From: CALWZE01 sp964645785
GTDB taxonomy: Bacteria > Bacillota > Clostridia > Oscillospirales > Ruminococcaceae
Assembly (NCBI GenBank): GCA_964645785.1
Contig: CAZYAV010000040.1
Location: 1-21,737 of the forward strand
DNA: 21,737 nt
Reading direction: 5' to 3'
Below, one piece after another: positions 6,278 to 14,321 of this stretch. The notes under the pieces were generated by a model that saw nothing but the letters and a program-made list of their open reading frames with translations, had not been told where the DNA came from and did no database searches. A program made the translations under genes and the position numbers. Position 1 is the stretch's first letter, and each line of letters starts with the position of its first letter.

Positions 6278-8215
6278 TCAGTCCAGCTCGAACGCGCCGG
6301 TGTAGAGCTGGTAGTACTTGCCCTTTTCGGCGAGCAGGCTCTCGTGGGAGCCGCGCTCGATGATCCGGCCGTGGTCGAGCACCATAATCACGTCGGAGTT
6401 CTTGATGGTGGACAGGCGGTGCGCGATGACAAAAACGGTGCGCCCCTTCATCAGCGAATCCATGCCGCGCTGCACGATGGCTTCGGTGCGGGTGTCGATC
6501 GAGCTGGTCGCCTCGTCCAGAATCATGACGGGCGGGTCGGCGACCGCGGCGCGCGCAATCGAAATCAGCTGGCGCTGCCCCTGGGACAGCCCCGACCCGT
6601 CGCCGGACAGCATGGTGTCGTAGCCGTCCGGCAGCCGGGAGATGAACCCGTCTGCGTTGGCAAGCTTGGCCGCCGCGATGCATTCCTCGTCGGTCGCGTC
6701 CAGCTTGCCGTAGCGGATGTTGTCCATCACCGTGCCGGTGAACAGGTTGACATCCTGCAAAACGATGCCGAGCGAGCGGCGCAGATCCGCCTTTTTAATC
6801 TTGTTGATGTTGATATCGTCATAGCGGATTTTGCCGTCCGCAATGTCGTAGAACCGGTTAATCAGGTTGGTGATGGTCGTCTTGCCCGCACCGGTTGCGC
6901 CGACAAAGGCGATTTTCTGGCCGGGCTCGGCGTACAGGGTGATGTCGTGCAGGACGTCCTTGCCCTCCTCATAGGCAAAATCGACGTCGTACATGTTGAT
7001 CCGCCCGGTCAGCTCGGTGTAGGTTACGGTGCCGTCCGCCTGATGCGGGTGCTTCCAGGCCCACAGGCCGGTGCGCGCCTCACTTTCAACAAGCGCGCCG
7101 TTCTCGTCCCGCTTTGCGTTGACCAGGGTGACATAGCCCTCGTCGGTTTCGCACGGCTCATCCATCAGCTCAAAGATGCGCGCCGCGCCCGCAAGCGCCA
7201 TCGCGATGGAGTTGAGCTGCTGGGAGACCTGGCTGATCGGCCGCATGAAGTTGCGGGAGAGCTGCAAAAAGGAGCCGATTGCCCCCAGGGTCAGCACCCC
7301 GACCCCGGTCAGGGTGAGGTTGCTGAACTGCCAGATGGCGAACGCGCCGCCCACAATCGCGACAAGCACATACATCAGGTAGCCGAGGTTGCCCATAATC
7401 GGCATCAGGATGATGGCAAAGCCGTTTGCGGTGGCCGTGCAGTCCCGCAGCTCCTCGTTTTTCTGGTCGAACACGGCCTTGGCGGCCTCCTCGTGGCAGA
7501 AGACCTTGACGACCTTCTGGCCGTTGATCATCTCCTCAATAAAGCCGTTGACGTCGCCGAGCGCGCGCTGCTGCTTGACAAAGTAATGGCTGCTTTTGCC
7601 GGCGATTTTGCCGGTGACGCGGGTCATGATAAAGACAAACAGCACCACAAACAGGGTGAGCGGCACGCTGATGAGCAGCATGGACAGGAACACCATGACC
7701 ACGGTGGTGACCGAGTTGAACACCTGCGGCAGGCTCTGGGAGATCATCTGGCGCAGCGAGTCGGTGTCGTTGGTGTACCGGCTCATGATGTCGCCGTGGG
7801 TGTGGGTGTCGAAGTATTTAATCGGCAGGCTCTGCATATGGCGGAACATGTCGTTGCGGATATCCCGCAGGGTGCCCTGCGAAATGGTGGCCATCGTGCG
7901 GTTGTACAGGAACGCCGACAGCACGCCGCACAGGTAGATACAGGCCATCGCGGCGAGCGCCCGGAACAGGCCGGAGAAATCCGGGACGGCCTGCAGCAGG
8001 AGCGGGGAGATGTAATCGTCGATCAGGGTGCGGATGAACAGGGAGGAGGAGACGCTGGCAAGGGCGCTGGCCAGAATGCAGACCATCACCAGCACAAGCC
8101 GGCCGCGGTAGCGCAGAATATAGGGCATCAGGCGCTTGAACGCGTTTTTGTTGAACGGCACCTTCGGCATCCCTCTTCTCATACCGGGATTCATGCCTCT
8201 GCCATTTGGGCTCAT
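6278..8215 (-). CDS. ABC exporter half, consensus ATPase subunit
   Basis: This is the second half of a heterodimeric type IV (MsbA-like) ABC exporter, 645 residues, fusing a six-helix membrane domain (about 28-345) to an ATPase domain (about 405-645). It has Walker A GATGAGKTT (439-447), a Walker B ending in D567-E568, so the catalytic Glu is present, and the H-loop His599. Its own signature is altered to LSQGQ (543-547). In heterodimers that altered signature faces the degenerate site of the partner, matching the changes in the gene upstream. An extra 50-residue linker (about 352-402) joins the domains. The ATG overlaps the partner's stop codon by 4 nt (ATGA), indicating coupled translation. 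Substrates are unknown; drugs, peptides or lipids are all possible. Confidence 0.92.
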   Translation of the reverse strand: MSPNGRGMNPGMRRGMPKVPFNKNAFKRLMPYILRYRGRLVLVMVCILASALASVSSSLFIRTLIDDYISPLLLQAVPDFSGLFRALAAMACIYLCGVLSAFLYNRTMATISQGTLRDIRNDMFRHMQSLPIKYFDTHTHGDIMSRYTNDTDSLRQMISQSLPQVFNSVTTVVMVFLSMLLISVPLTLFVVLFVFIMTRVTGKIAGKSSHYFVKQQRALGDVNGFIEEMINGQKVVKVFCHEEAAKAVFDQKNEELRDCTATANGFAIILMPIMGNLGYLMYVLVAIVGGAFAIWQFSNLTLTGVGVLTLGAIGSFLQLSRNFMRPISQVSQQLNSIAMALAGAARIFELMDEPCETDEGYVTLVNAKRDENGALVESEARTGLWAWKHPHQADGTVTYTELTGRINMYDVDFAYEEGKDVLHDITLYAEPGQKIAFVGATGAGKTTITNLINRFYDIADGKIRYDDININKIKKADLRRSLGIVLQDVNLFTGTVMDNIRYGKLDATDEECIAAAKLANADGFISRLPDGYDTMLSGDGSGLSQGQRQLISIARAAVADPPVMILDEATSSIDTRTEAIVQRGMDSLMKGRTVFVIAHRLSTIKNSDVIMVLDHGRIIERGSHESLLAEKGKYYQLYTGAFELD

Positions 8216-9957
8216 TCTTCCTTACCCCCTTTCATCTGGGATTCATAGACCTCGCGGTATATCTCGCTGGATTGCAGCAGCTCATCATGGGTGCCGGCCG
8301 CGCAGATGCGGCCGCCGTCCATCACGACGATTTTGTCCGCATCCATGACCGAGCCGACCCGCTGCGCGATAATGATCTTGGTCGTGTCCGGAATTTCACT
8401 GCGGAACGCCTCGCGGATGAGGGCGTCGGTTCGGGTATCGACCGCGCTGGTGGAATCGTCCAGAATCAGGATTTTCGGCTTTTTCAGCAGCGCGCGCGCG
8501 ATGCACAGCCGCTGCTTCTGCCCGCCGGAAACGTTGGTGCCGCCCTGCTCGATGTAGGTGTCGTAGCCGTCCGGGAAGGTCTGGATGAACTCATCCGCCT
8601 GTGCGAGCCGGCAGACGCGCCGGATATCCTCGTCGGTCGCCTGGGCGTCGCCCCAGCGCAGGTTTTCCTTGATTGTGCCGGAAAACAGCACGTTTTTTTG
8701 CAGCACCATCGCAACCTCGCCGCGCAGCGCCTCCAGGTCGTACTCCCGCACGTCCCGGCCGCCCACCTTTACGGTGCCCTGGGTGGCGTCGTACAGGCGG
8801 GGGATGAGCTGCACAAGGGTGGATTTGCCCGCGCCCGTGCCGCCGAGAATGCCGACCGTCTCGCCCGAGCGGATGTGCAGGTCAATCCCGTTCAGGCAGG
8901 TTTTTTTGCCCGCGCCGTAGGAAAAGCTGACGTTTTCAAACTGAATCTCGCCGCTTTCAACCGTCTCCGCCGCGTCTTCGGGGCTGGTGATGTCGCTCTT
9001 TTCGTCCAGCACCTCGACAATGCGCTCGCAGGAGGCGCGGGAGATGGTGATCATGACAAAGATCATCGAGAGCATCATCAGGCTCATGAGAATCTGCATG
9101 ACATAGGTCAGCAGGCTCATGAGCTGCCCGGTGGTCAGGCCGATATCCGGGTTGTTGCCGCTTGCGATAATGGCGCGCGCGCCGAACCAGGAAATCAACA
9201 GCATACAGGCATACATGCAGAACTGCATCAGCGGCATGTTGAGCGCGACGGTGTGCTCCGCTTTGGTGAAGTTCTGGTAAATATCCTCCGAGATTTTGTC
9301 GAACTTCTCCTCTTCGTGCGCCTCCCGCACATAGGATTTGACCACCCGCATCCCGCGGACATTTTCCTGTACCACGCCGTTGAGCCTGTCGTAGATGCGG
9401 AAAACCCGCTCGAAAATCGGATGCGCCTTGTGGACAATGAGGTAAAGCCCCACGCCGAGAATCGGGATGCAGCCGAGGAAAATCATGGACAGCCTGTGGC
9501 TGATGCGGAAGGACATGAACATCGAGAAAAACAGCATCATCGGCGAGCGAAACGCCATGCGGATAGTCATCTGATAGGCGTTTTGCAGGTTGGATACGTC
9601 GGTGGTCAGCCGGGTGACCAGGCTGGCGGTTGAAAACCGGTCGATGTTGGAAAAGGAGAAATGCTGCACGTTGTAGTACATGTCCTGCCGCAGGTTGCGT
9701 GCAAACCCGGCGGAGGCTCTGGCGGCGGTTCGCCCGGCCAGCACGCCGAAAACGAGGGAAATCATCGCGCAGACAACCAGTGACAAACCCATTTTCAGGA
9801 TGTAATTCATATCGCCTTTGTCGATGCCGAAGTCGATCAGATCGGCCATCAACAGGGGAATCGTCGTTTCAAGCACGACCTCAAACGCGACAAACAGCGG
9901 CGTCAGCAGGCTGTCGCGCTTGTATTCCCGTATGCTTTTTGCGAGTTTTTTTAGCAT
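8212..9957 (-). CDS. ABC exporter half, degenerate ATPase subunit
   Basis: This is the first half of the same exporter, 581 residues. The start is set at MLKKLAKSIREYK, preceded by AAAGGAAGG; an upstream extension of 27 residues overlaps the end of the marR gene and is rejected. The membrane domain spans about 15-315. The ATPase domain has an intact Walker A GGTGAGKST (372-380) and an intact signature VSGGQ (476-480). The catalytic Glu is replaced by Asp (ILILDD, D501), and the H-loop His is Gln (AQR, Q532). Such asymmetry is well known in heterodimeric exporters of the BmrCD and TM287/288 kind, where one site binds but barely hydrolyses ATP. It lies 77 nt downstream of marR and probably shares its transcript. 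Confidence 0.92.
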   Translation of the reverse strand: MLKKLAKSIREYKRDSLLTPLFVAFEVVLETTIPLLMADLIDFGIDKGDMNYILKMGLSLVVCAMISLVFGVLAGRTAARASAGFARNLRQDMYYNVQHFSFSNIDRFSTASLVTRLTTDVSNLQNAYQMTIRMAFRSPMMLFFSMFMSFRISHRLSMIFLGCIPILGVGLYLIVHKAHPIFERVFRIYDRLNGVVQENVRGMRVVKSYVREAHEEEKFDKISEDIYQNFTKAEHTVALNMPLMQFCMYACMLLISWFGARAIIASGNNPDIGLTTGQLMSLLTYVMQILMSLMMLSMIFVMITISRASCERIVEVLDEKSDITSPEDAAETVESGEIQFENVSFSYGAGKKTCLNGIDLHIRSGETVGILGGTGAGKSTLVQLIPRLYDATQGTVKVGGRDVREYDLEALRGEVAMVLQKNVLFSGTIKENLRWGDAQATDEDIRRVCRLAQADEFIQTFPDGYDTYIEQGGTNVSGGQKQRLCIARALLKKPKILILDDSTSAVDTRTDALIREAFRSEIPDTTKIIIAQRVGSVMDADKIVVMDGGRICAAGTHDELLQSSEIYREVYESQMKGGKEE

Positions 9958-10034
9958 ATGGAAGCCTTCCTTTCTTTTATTATTTGTATTACTTTTCTTT
10001 AAACTGTAAACAAAGCGTTGTGCGGGGACGGACG

Positions 10035-10463
10035 TCACGCGTCGGTGATGTTGTGGTATATGCGCGAGAGCAGACTGGACAGGGTGGTGATTTCCTCGGG
10101 GGAGAGGCCGGCGGTCAGTGCCTCCTCCTCCGCCCGAATCTGGTCGACCATCTGCCGGTGCACTTCTTCCCCCTTTTCGGTCAGCAGCACGTCCCGATTG
10201 CGCCTGTCCTGCTCGTTGACCGTGACCTGCACATAGGATTTCGCCTCCAGCCGGCCGAGAATTCCATTGAGGGTCGAGTGTTTGATCTGGAAATAATCCG
10301 CCAGCTCCTTGTAGGAAGCGGAGCCCTGGTTTTTGATAAGGAAACGAAGCATGCGGGACTGCGTAAGGGTGATGTCAAACTGCTTGAACCGCGCGTTCGC
10401 CTGGGTTTTGATTGTGTCGTGGATAACCTTGATAAAGAACCCGATTTCCCGTTGCTGATTCAT
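10035..10463 (-). CDS. MarR-family transcriptional regulator
   Basis: The 142-residue protein has the MarR plan: an N-terminal helix (MNQQREIGFFIKVIHDTIKTQAN), a winged helix-turn-helix at about 33-100 (LTQSRMLRFLIKNQGSASYKELADYFQIKHSTLNGILGRLE, then the wing with DRRNRDVLLTEKGEE at 85-99), and a C-terminal dimerisation helix. GAGG lies 8 nt before the ATG. It heads the exporter operon and sits directly behind a consensus promoter with repeated operator-like sites. This strongly suggests autorepression and ligand-triggered release, the common arrangement for MarR-controlled efflux pumps. The inducing compound cannot be read from the sequence. Confidence 0.92.
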   Translation of the reverse strand: MNQQREIGFFIKVIHDTIKTQANARFKQFDITLTQSRMLRFLIKNQGSASYKELADYFQIKHSTLNGILGRLEAKSYVQVTVNEQDRRNRDVLLTEKGEEVHRQMVDQIRAEEEALTAGLSPEEITTLSSLLSRIYHNITDA

Positions 10464-10488
10464 CGCTAAACCTCAGTCGAATGATTCG

Positions 10489-10526
10489 TAGCGCGCTATG
10501 CGTAGCGCACTATACATAGCACGCTA
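10489..10526. promoter_or_regulatory. Three operator-like decamers at 14-bp period (MarR sites)
   Basis: TAGCGCGCTA (10489-10498), TAGCGCACTA (10503-10512) and TAGCACGCTA (10517-10526) fit TAGCRCRCTA and begin exactly 14 bp apart. Read between units, they also form the inverted repeat GCGCTA-N4-TAGCGC (10493-10508). They lie immediately downstream of the -10 box of the marR promoter, covering the start site, where a bound repressor would block initiation. Confidence 0.8.
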
Positions 10527-10529
10527 CAT

Positions 10530-10558
10530 ATTATACGGAAGGGCGGCGCCCCTGTCAA
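10530..10558 (-). promoter_or_regulatory. Perfect-consensus SigA promoter of marR-exporter operon
   Basis: On the minus strand TTGACA (10553-10558) and TATAAT (10530-10535) are both exact consensus and separated by 17 bp. Such a strong promoter needs repression, and the decamer array starts 4 bp after the -10 box. The predicted start is near 10523. Confidence 0.92.
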
Positions 10559-10607
10559 GCCTCCCGGCGCCGCCGCGCCGCAAAAGGGGTGGTTTTATGC
10601 AAAAAGT

Positions 10608-10622
10608 ACGCTATATAGTGCA
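10608..10622. promoter_or_regulatory. Distal copy of the MarR-like half-sites
   Basis: ACGCTATATAGTGCA is an imperfect palindrome with half-sites CGCTA and TAGTG, like those in the array 90 bp away. A sequence resembling a -10 box (TATAAT on the minus strand, 10624-10629) abuts it as in the main promoter, but no -35 is present. It may be an auxiliary operator or could affect the divergent importer operon. Confidence 0.4.
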
Positions 10623-10803
10623 TATTATACATTTCCGTGCATAATCTGCCGCGCCGGGGCAGGAAGGGGTTGTTTGCGCGCGAAAACGCTCGAAATTCTA
10701 TGACACAAGGACAAATTCCACCTAACGCAAACTTTTCGCAACTTTTTTCGTGCTATATTGTACTGAAATTTGTGAACAAAGGCCATGAATGTTGTGTAAA
10801 CTA

Positions 10804-10815
10804 ACAAATATTTGT
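10804..10815. promoter_or_regulatory. Perfect 12-bp palindrome upstream of the liv promoter
   Basis: ACAAATATTTGT is an exact palindrome centred about 27 bp upstream of the -35 box at 10834. A related imperfect palindrome, TTTGTGAACAAA, lies at 10769-10780. They are plausible binding sites for a regulator of the importer operon; I cannot assign the regulator. Confidence 0.4.
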
Positions 10816-10833
10816 AAAAAATCCGGAAATAAC

Positions 10834-10862
10834 TTGCATATTTATAAGCCACGAAATACAAT
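10834..10862 (+). promoter_or_regulatory. SigA-type promoter of the liv operon
   Basis: TTGCAT (10834-10839) and TACAAT (10857-10862) are spaced by 17 bp in an A/T-rich stretch. Transcription would begin near 10869, giving a leader of about 50 nt with AAGGAGG at 10905-10911. Confidence 0.6.
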
Positions 10863-10921
10863 AAATACATTCGGAAAGGCGACGGAAACATATACTGCCT
10901 TTTCAAGGAGGAAAAAATACC

Positions 10922-12145
10922 ATGAAAAAGCTTCTGTGCATTCTTATGGCGCTGGTGCTTGTCTGCGGGCTTGCGGCCTGCGGCGGTTCGCCCAGCCAGT
11001 CGGACGGCGGCAACGGCGGCGACAGCGCAAGCGGCGATAAGGTCATCAAAATCGGCGTGTTTGAGCCGTCCTCGGGCGACAACGGCGCCGGCGGCAAGCA
11101 GGAGGTTCTCGGCATCCAGTACGCGAACAGCCTGGTGAACACGGTGGAAATCGGCGGCGAGACCTATTCCATCCAGCTTGAGGTGGTGGACAACCAGTCC
11201 TCGACCGATAAGGCGCCGTCCGCGGCGTCCAGCCTTGTGTCGGCGGGCGTCTCGGTTGTGCTCGGCTCCTATGGCTCGGGCGTCTCGATTGCTGCGGGCG
11301 ACATCTTTGCCCAGGCGAAGATCCCCGCGATTGGCTGCTCCTGCACCAACCCGCAGGTCACGGCGGGCAACGACTATTATTTCCGCGTCTGCTTCCTCGA
11401 CCCGTTCCAGGGCACGGTCATGGCGAACTTCGCATTTGACCAGGGCTGCAAAAAGGCGTATGTGCTGACCCAGCTGGGCGACGACTACTCGGTCGGCCTG
11501 GGCAACTACTTTGCCGAGGCGTTTGAGGCGCTCGGCGGCGAGGTCGTCACCGAGAACTTCCAGGAGGGCAACAGCGATTACACCGCTTACCTGACCAACG
11601 CGGTCAACGGCGGCTGCGACGTGTTCTTCAGCCCGAGCTCGACCACGGCGGCCTCTCTGATTCTCAGCCAGGCGGCCTCGCAGGGGGTCACCATGCCGAT
11701 CATGGCGGGCGACACCTGGGAGTCCTCGGTTATTCTGGAGGCGGCGCAGGGCACCGAGCTGCAGGTTTATGTCTCCACCTTCTTTGACGAGAACGACGAG
11801 TCCTCCACGACCGCGAGCGAGTTTGTCTCGGGCTTCAAGGCGTGGCTCAACGCCGACAGCCAGAACAAGACCAACAACGGCGGCAACGACATCGTTGCGG
11901 CGGTTTCGGCGCTCGGCTACGACGCGTACATGGTCGCGGTTGAGGCGATCAAGGCGGCCGGCAGCGCGGACGGCGAGGCGATTGCCGCGGCGCTCAGCGG
12001 TGTTTCCTACAGCGGCGTGACCGGCTCGGTCACCTTTGACGAAAACGGCGACGCGAACAAGGACATGGCCTACATCAAGTCGGTCGATGTGGACAACAAC
12101 GCGTTTGTGTTCGTCAAGACCCAGACGATTGCGGATCTCGGCTAA
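10922..12145 (+). CDS. livJ: LivJ-type amino-acid ABC transporter binding lipoprotein
   Basis: This surface lipoprotein of 407 residues captures the substrate for the LivHMGF importer. Residues 1-20 are a lipoprotein signal with lipobox L17-A-A-C20, followed by a Gly/Ser/Asp linker. From about residue 40 (KVIKIGVFEPSSGDNGAGGKQEVLGIQYAN) it follows the Peripla_BP_6 fold, with LVSAGVSVVLGSYGSGVSIAAGDIFAQAKIPAIGCSCTNP, YFRVCFLDPFQGTVMANFAF and a late GYDAYMVAVEAIKAAGSADGEAIAAAL segment. AAGGAGG lies 10 nt before the ATG. Family substrates are branched-chain amino acids, but other amino acids and amides also occur, so specificity is inferred only from the operon. A compound hairpin separates it from livH. 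Confidence 0.9.
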   Translation: MKKLLCILMALVLVCGLAACGGSPSQSDGGNGGDSASGDKVIKIGVFEPSSGDNGAGGKQEVLGIQYANSLVNTVEIGGETYSIQLEVVDNQSSTDKAPSAASSLVSAGVSVVLGSYGSGVSIAAGDIFAQAKIPAIGCSCTNPQVTAGNDYYFRVCFLDPFQGTVMANFAFDQGCKKAYVLTQLGDDYSVGLGNYFAEAFEALGGEVVTENFQEGNSDYTAYLTNAVNGGCDVFFSPSSTTAASLILSQAASQGVTMPIMAGDTWESSVILEAAQGTELQVYVSTFFDENDESSTTASEFVSGFKAWLNADSQNKTNNGGNDIVAAVSALGYDAYMVAVEAIKAAGSADGEAIAAALSGVSYSGVTGSVTFDENGDANKDMAYIKSVDVDNNAFVFVKTQTIADLG

Positions 12146-12164
12146 GCCGGTATCCGGGCTGTAA

Positions 12165-12221
12165 ACACGACGGTATCCATGAGGCGGGGGCGCCTAAAAA
12201 CGCTCCCGCCGCATGTCGTGT
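12165..12221 (+). other. Intercistronic compound hairpin between livJ and livH
   Basis: acacgac (12165-12171) pairs with gtcgtgt (12215-12221), enclosing a strong inner helix with ggcggg opposite cccgcc and gcg opposite cgc. No T run follows. A second helix (gccgcg/cgcggc, about 12252-12277) precedes the livH ribosome binding site. The position mirrors the hairpin at 3446-3475 and would favour higher binding-protein output. Confidence 0.65.
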
Positions 12222-12335
12222 ATTCGGCAAGGCGCCTGGGGCTGTGCTGCAAGCCGCGCTTGGGGCAGAATTCGCGGCCTGCAAGACAGTCCGGGGCGGG
12301 GGATAAGCCCAGTATTACTCGGGGAGGTTCCGTTT

Positions 12336-13220
12336 ATGGAGTTCATTTCAAAAAATCTGCCGTACATTCTGGCGGGGATCTCGGTCGGCGGGCAGTACGC
12401 GCTCATCGCCATCGGCTACACGATGGTATACGGGATCCTGCGGCTGATCAACTTTGCGCACGGCGATATCTTCATGTTTGCGGGGTTTTTCATGGTCTAT
12501 ATCTCCGCAACCATGCCGCTGCCGGTCGCGGCGATTGCGGTGGTGCTGGCCACCGTGCTGCTCGGCTTTCTCGTTGAGCGGGTGGCGTACAAGCCGCTGC
12601 GGGACGCGCCCCGCATGTCGGTCATGATTTCGGCCATCGGGGTCAGCTACCTGTTGCAAAACTGCGCGTGGTACATCACCGGCGGCCTTGCCAAGCAGTA
12701 TCCCGCCATCCCGTGGCTTGGGGATTCCATCAGCGTCTTTGGCGCGACGACCAAGCGGGTCACCATCATCACCCCGATCCTGACCCTGCTGCTGGTGGTG
12801 GCGCTTGTGCTGCTCATCCGCTACACCAAAATCGGCATGGCGATGCGGGCGGTCGCAAAGGATTTTGAGACAAGCCAGCTGATGGGCATCAGGATTGATT
12901 CGGTCATCAGCGTCACCTTTATCGTCGGCTCGTTCCTCGCGGCAATCGGCTCGCTGCTGTATTTTACAAACTACACGACCGTCACGCCGACCGTCGGCGC
13001 GATGCCCGGGCTCAAGGCGTTTGTGGCGGCGGTGTTCGGCGGCATCGGCTCGATTCCCGGCGCGGTTGTCGGCGCGTTCATCATCGGCATCTGCGAAAAC
13101 ATCATCCGCGGCCTGGGCTATACGACCTTCAGCGACGCGTTCACCTTTGCGCTGCTCATCGTGATTCTGGTTGCGAAGCCGACGGGTCTGTTCGGCGAAA
13201 AAGTCTCGGAGAAGGTGTAA
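12336..13220 (+). CDS. livH: LivH-type amino-acid ABC transporter permease
   Basis: This is one of the two membrane subunits of the importer (BPD_transp_2), 294 residues. The start MEFISKNLPYILAG is chosen because GGGGAGG (12321-12327) lies 8 nt upstream; the frame stays open for 41 more codons that read a non-membrane, Arg-rich sequence through the intercistronic hairpin. The diagnostic LivH motif is present early: GGQYALIAIGYTMVYGILRLINFAHGD (18-44). The EAA-like cytoplasmic loop follows later (IGMAMRAVAKDFETSQLMGI). About eight hydrophobic helices are visible. livM follows after 3 nt. Confidence 0.92.
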   Translation: MEFISKNLPYILAGISVGGQYALIAIGYTMVYGILRLINFAHGDIFMFAGFFMVYISATMPLPVAAIAVVLATVLLGFLVERVAYKPLRDAPRMSVMISAIGVSYLLQNCAWYITGGLAKQYPAIPWLGDSISVFGATTKRVTIITPILTLLLVVALVLLIRYTKIGMAMRAVAKDFETSQLMGIRIDSVISVTFIVGSFLAAIGSLLYFTNYTTVTPTVGAMPGLKAFVAAVFGGIGSIPGAVVGAFIIGICENIIRGLGYTTFSDAFTFALLIVILVAKPTGLFGEKVSEKV

Positions 13221-13223
13221 GCT

Positions 13224-14321
13224 ATGGAAAAGAAAACAGGCTCTGCCAAAACGATTCTGTTCACCTGCTGCGGCATTGCGGTTCTGTTCCTGCTGCTGTG
13301 GATTCTCGAGCGGGCGCTGCCCCCCTCATCGATGCTGTTCACCGTGCTCAAAAAGGGTGTGATTTACGCGCTTGTGGCGGTGTCGATGAACCTGCTCAAC
13401 GGCTTTACCGGGCTGTTCTCGCTTGGGCAGGCCGGGTTTATGCTGGTGGGCGCGTACACCTACGCAATCCTCACCATCCCGGTGGAGTCCCGCGCGGCGG
13501 TGTACCAGTATTTTGACGGCGGCATTGTCCAGTTTGCGCTGCCGGTTGTGGTTGCGCTGGTGCTGGCGGGGCTGATGTCGGCGCTGTTCGCGTTCCTCAT
13601 CGGGCTGCCCGTGCTGCGGCTCAAGGGGGATTACCTCGCCATCGCGACCCTCGGCTTTGCGGAGATTATCCGCGCGGTGTTCCAGTGGGACAAGCTGGGT
13701 CCCATCACCAACGGCTCGAACCTGCTGCGCCGGTTCCCGAGCTTTTCCTCGGTGCTGTTCCCGTTCGCGGTGGTGACCGTCTGCGTGACGATTATTGTGC
13801 TGCTCATCCACTCCTCCTACGGCCGCGCGTTCAAGGCAATTCGGGACGACGAAATCGCGGCGGAGGCGATGGGCATCAGCCTGTTCCGCCACAAGCAGAT
13901 GTCCTTTGTCATCAGCTCCTTTTTCGCCGGAATCGGCGGCGCGCTGCTGGCGATGTACCAGACGACGGTGCAGGCGAGCGCCTTCCGCTCCTCGATGACC
14001 TACGAAATCCTGCTCATCGTCGTCATCGGCGGCATCGGCTCGGTCACCGGCAGCATCATTTCCTCCTTCCTGTTTGTCGCGTGCAGCGAGTGGTGGCTGC
14101 GCTTCCTCGATAACGAGACCTTTATCGGCGGCTTCAAGGTGCCGCTGCTGCGCTCGGGCTTCCGCATGGTCGTGTTCTCCGTCATCATCATGATTGTCGT
14201 GCTCTTCTTCCGCGAGGGCATCATGGGGGACAGGGAGCTTTCGCTGAGCGGAATCAGCGACTATCTCCACGGCAGAGGCAAAAAGGCGAAAAAGGCCAAA
14301 AAAGCGGAGGGAGAGAAATGA
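13224..14321 (+). CDS. livM: LivM-type amino-acid ABC transporter permease
   Basis: This is the second membrane subunit, 365 residues. It shows the LivM signature FSLGQAGFMLVGAYTYA (65-81), followed by LRLKGDYLAIATLGFAEIIR and the cytoplasmic loop YGRAFKAIRDDEIAAEAMGI. Around ten hydrophobic segments are visible. The C-terminus carries a lysine-rich tail (GKKAKKAKKAEGEK, 352-365) that probably lies in the cytoplasm beside the membrane. GGAGAAGG at 13208-13215 precedes the ATG. The gene overlaps livG by 4 nt (ATGA), indicating coupled translation. Confidence 0.92.
   Translation: MEKKTGSAKTILFTCCGIAVLFLLLWILERALPPSSMLFTVLKKGVIYALVAVSMNLLNGFTGLFSLGQAGFMLVGAYTYAILTIPVESRAAVYQYFDGGIVQFALPVVVALVLAGLMSALFAFLIGLPVLRLKGDYLAIATLGFAEIIRAVFQWDKLGPITNGSNLLRRFPSFSSVLFPFAVVTVCVTIIVLLIHSSYGRAFKAIRDDEIAAEAMGISLFRHKQMSFVISSFFAGIGGALLAMYQTTVQASAFRSSMTYEILLIVVIGGIGSVTGSIISSFLFVACSEWWLRFLDNETFIGGFKVPLLRSGFRMVVFSVIIMIVVLFFREGIMGDRELSLSGISDYLHGRGKKAKKAKKAEGEK

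Noticed and set aside
6260..8248. 662-codon plus-strand open frame
   Set aside because: Antisense shadow of the ABC exporter gene, His/Asp/Val-rich with no domain; the minus-strand product has all ABC motifs. The same holds for the long frames opposite 2410-3396, 8212-9957 and 17264-19030.
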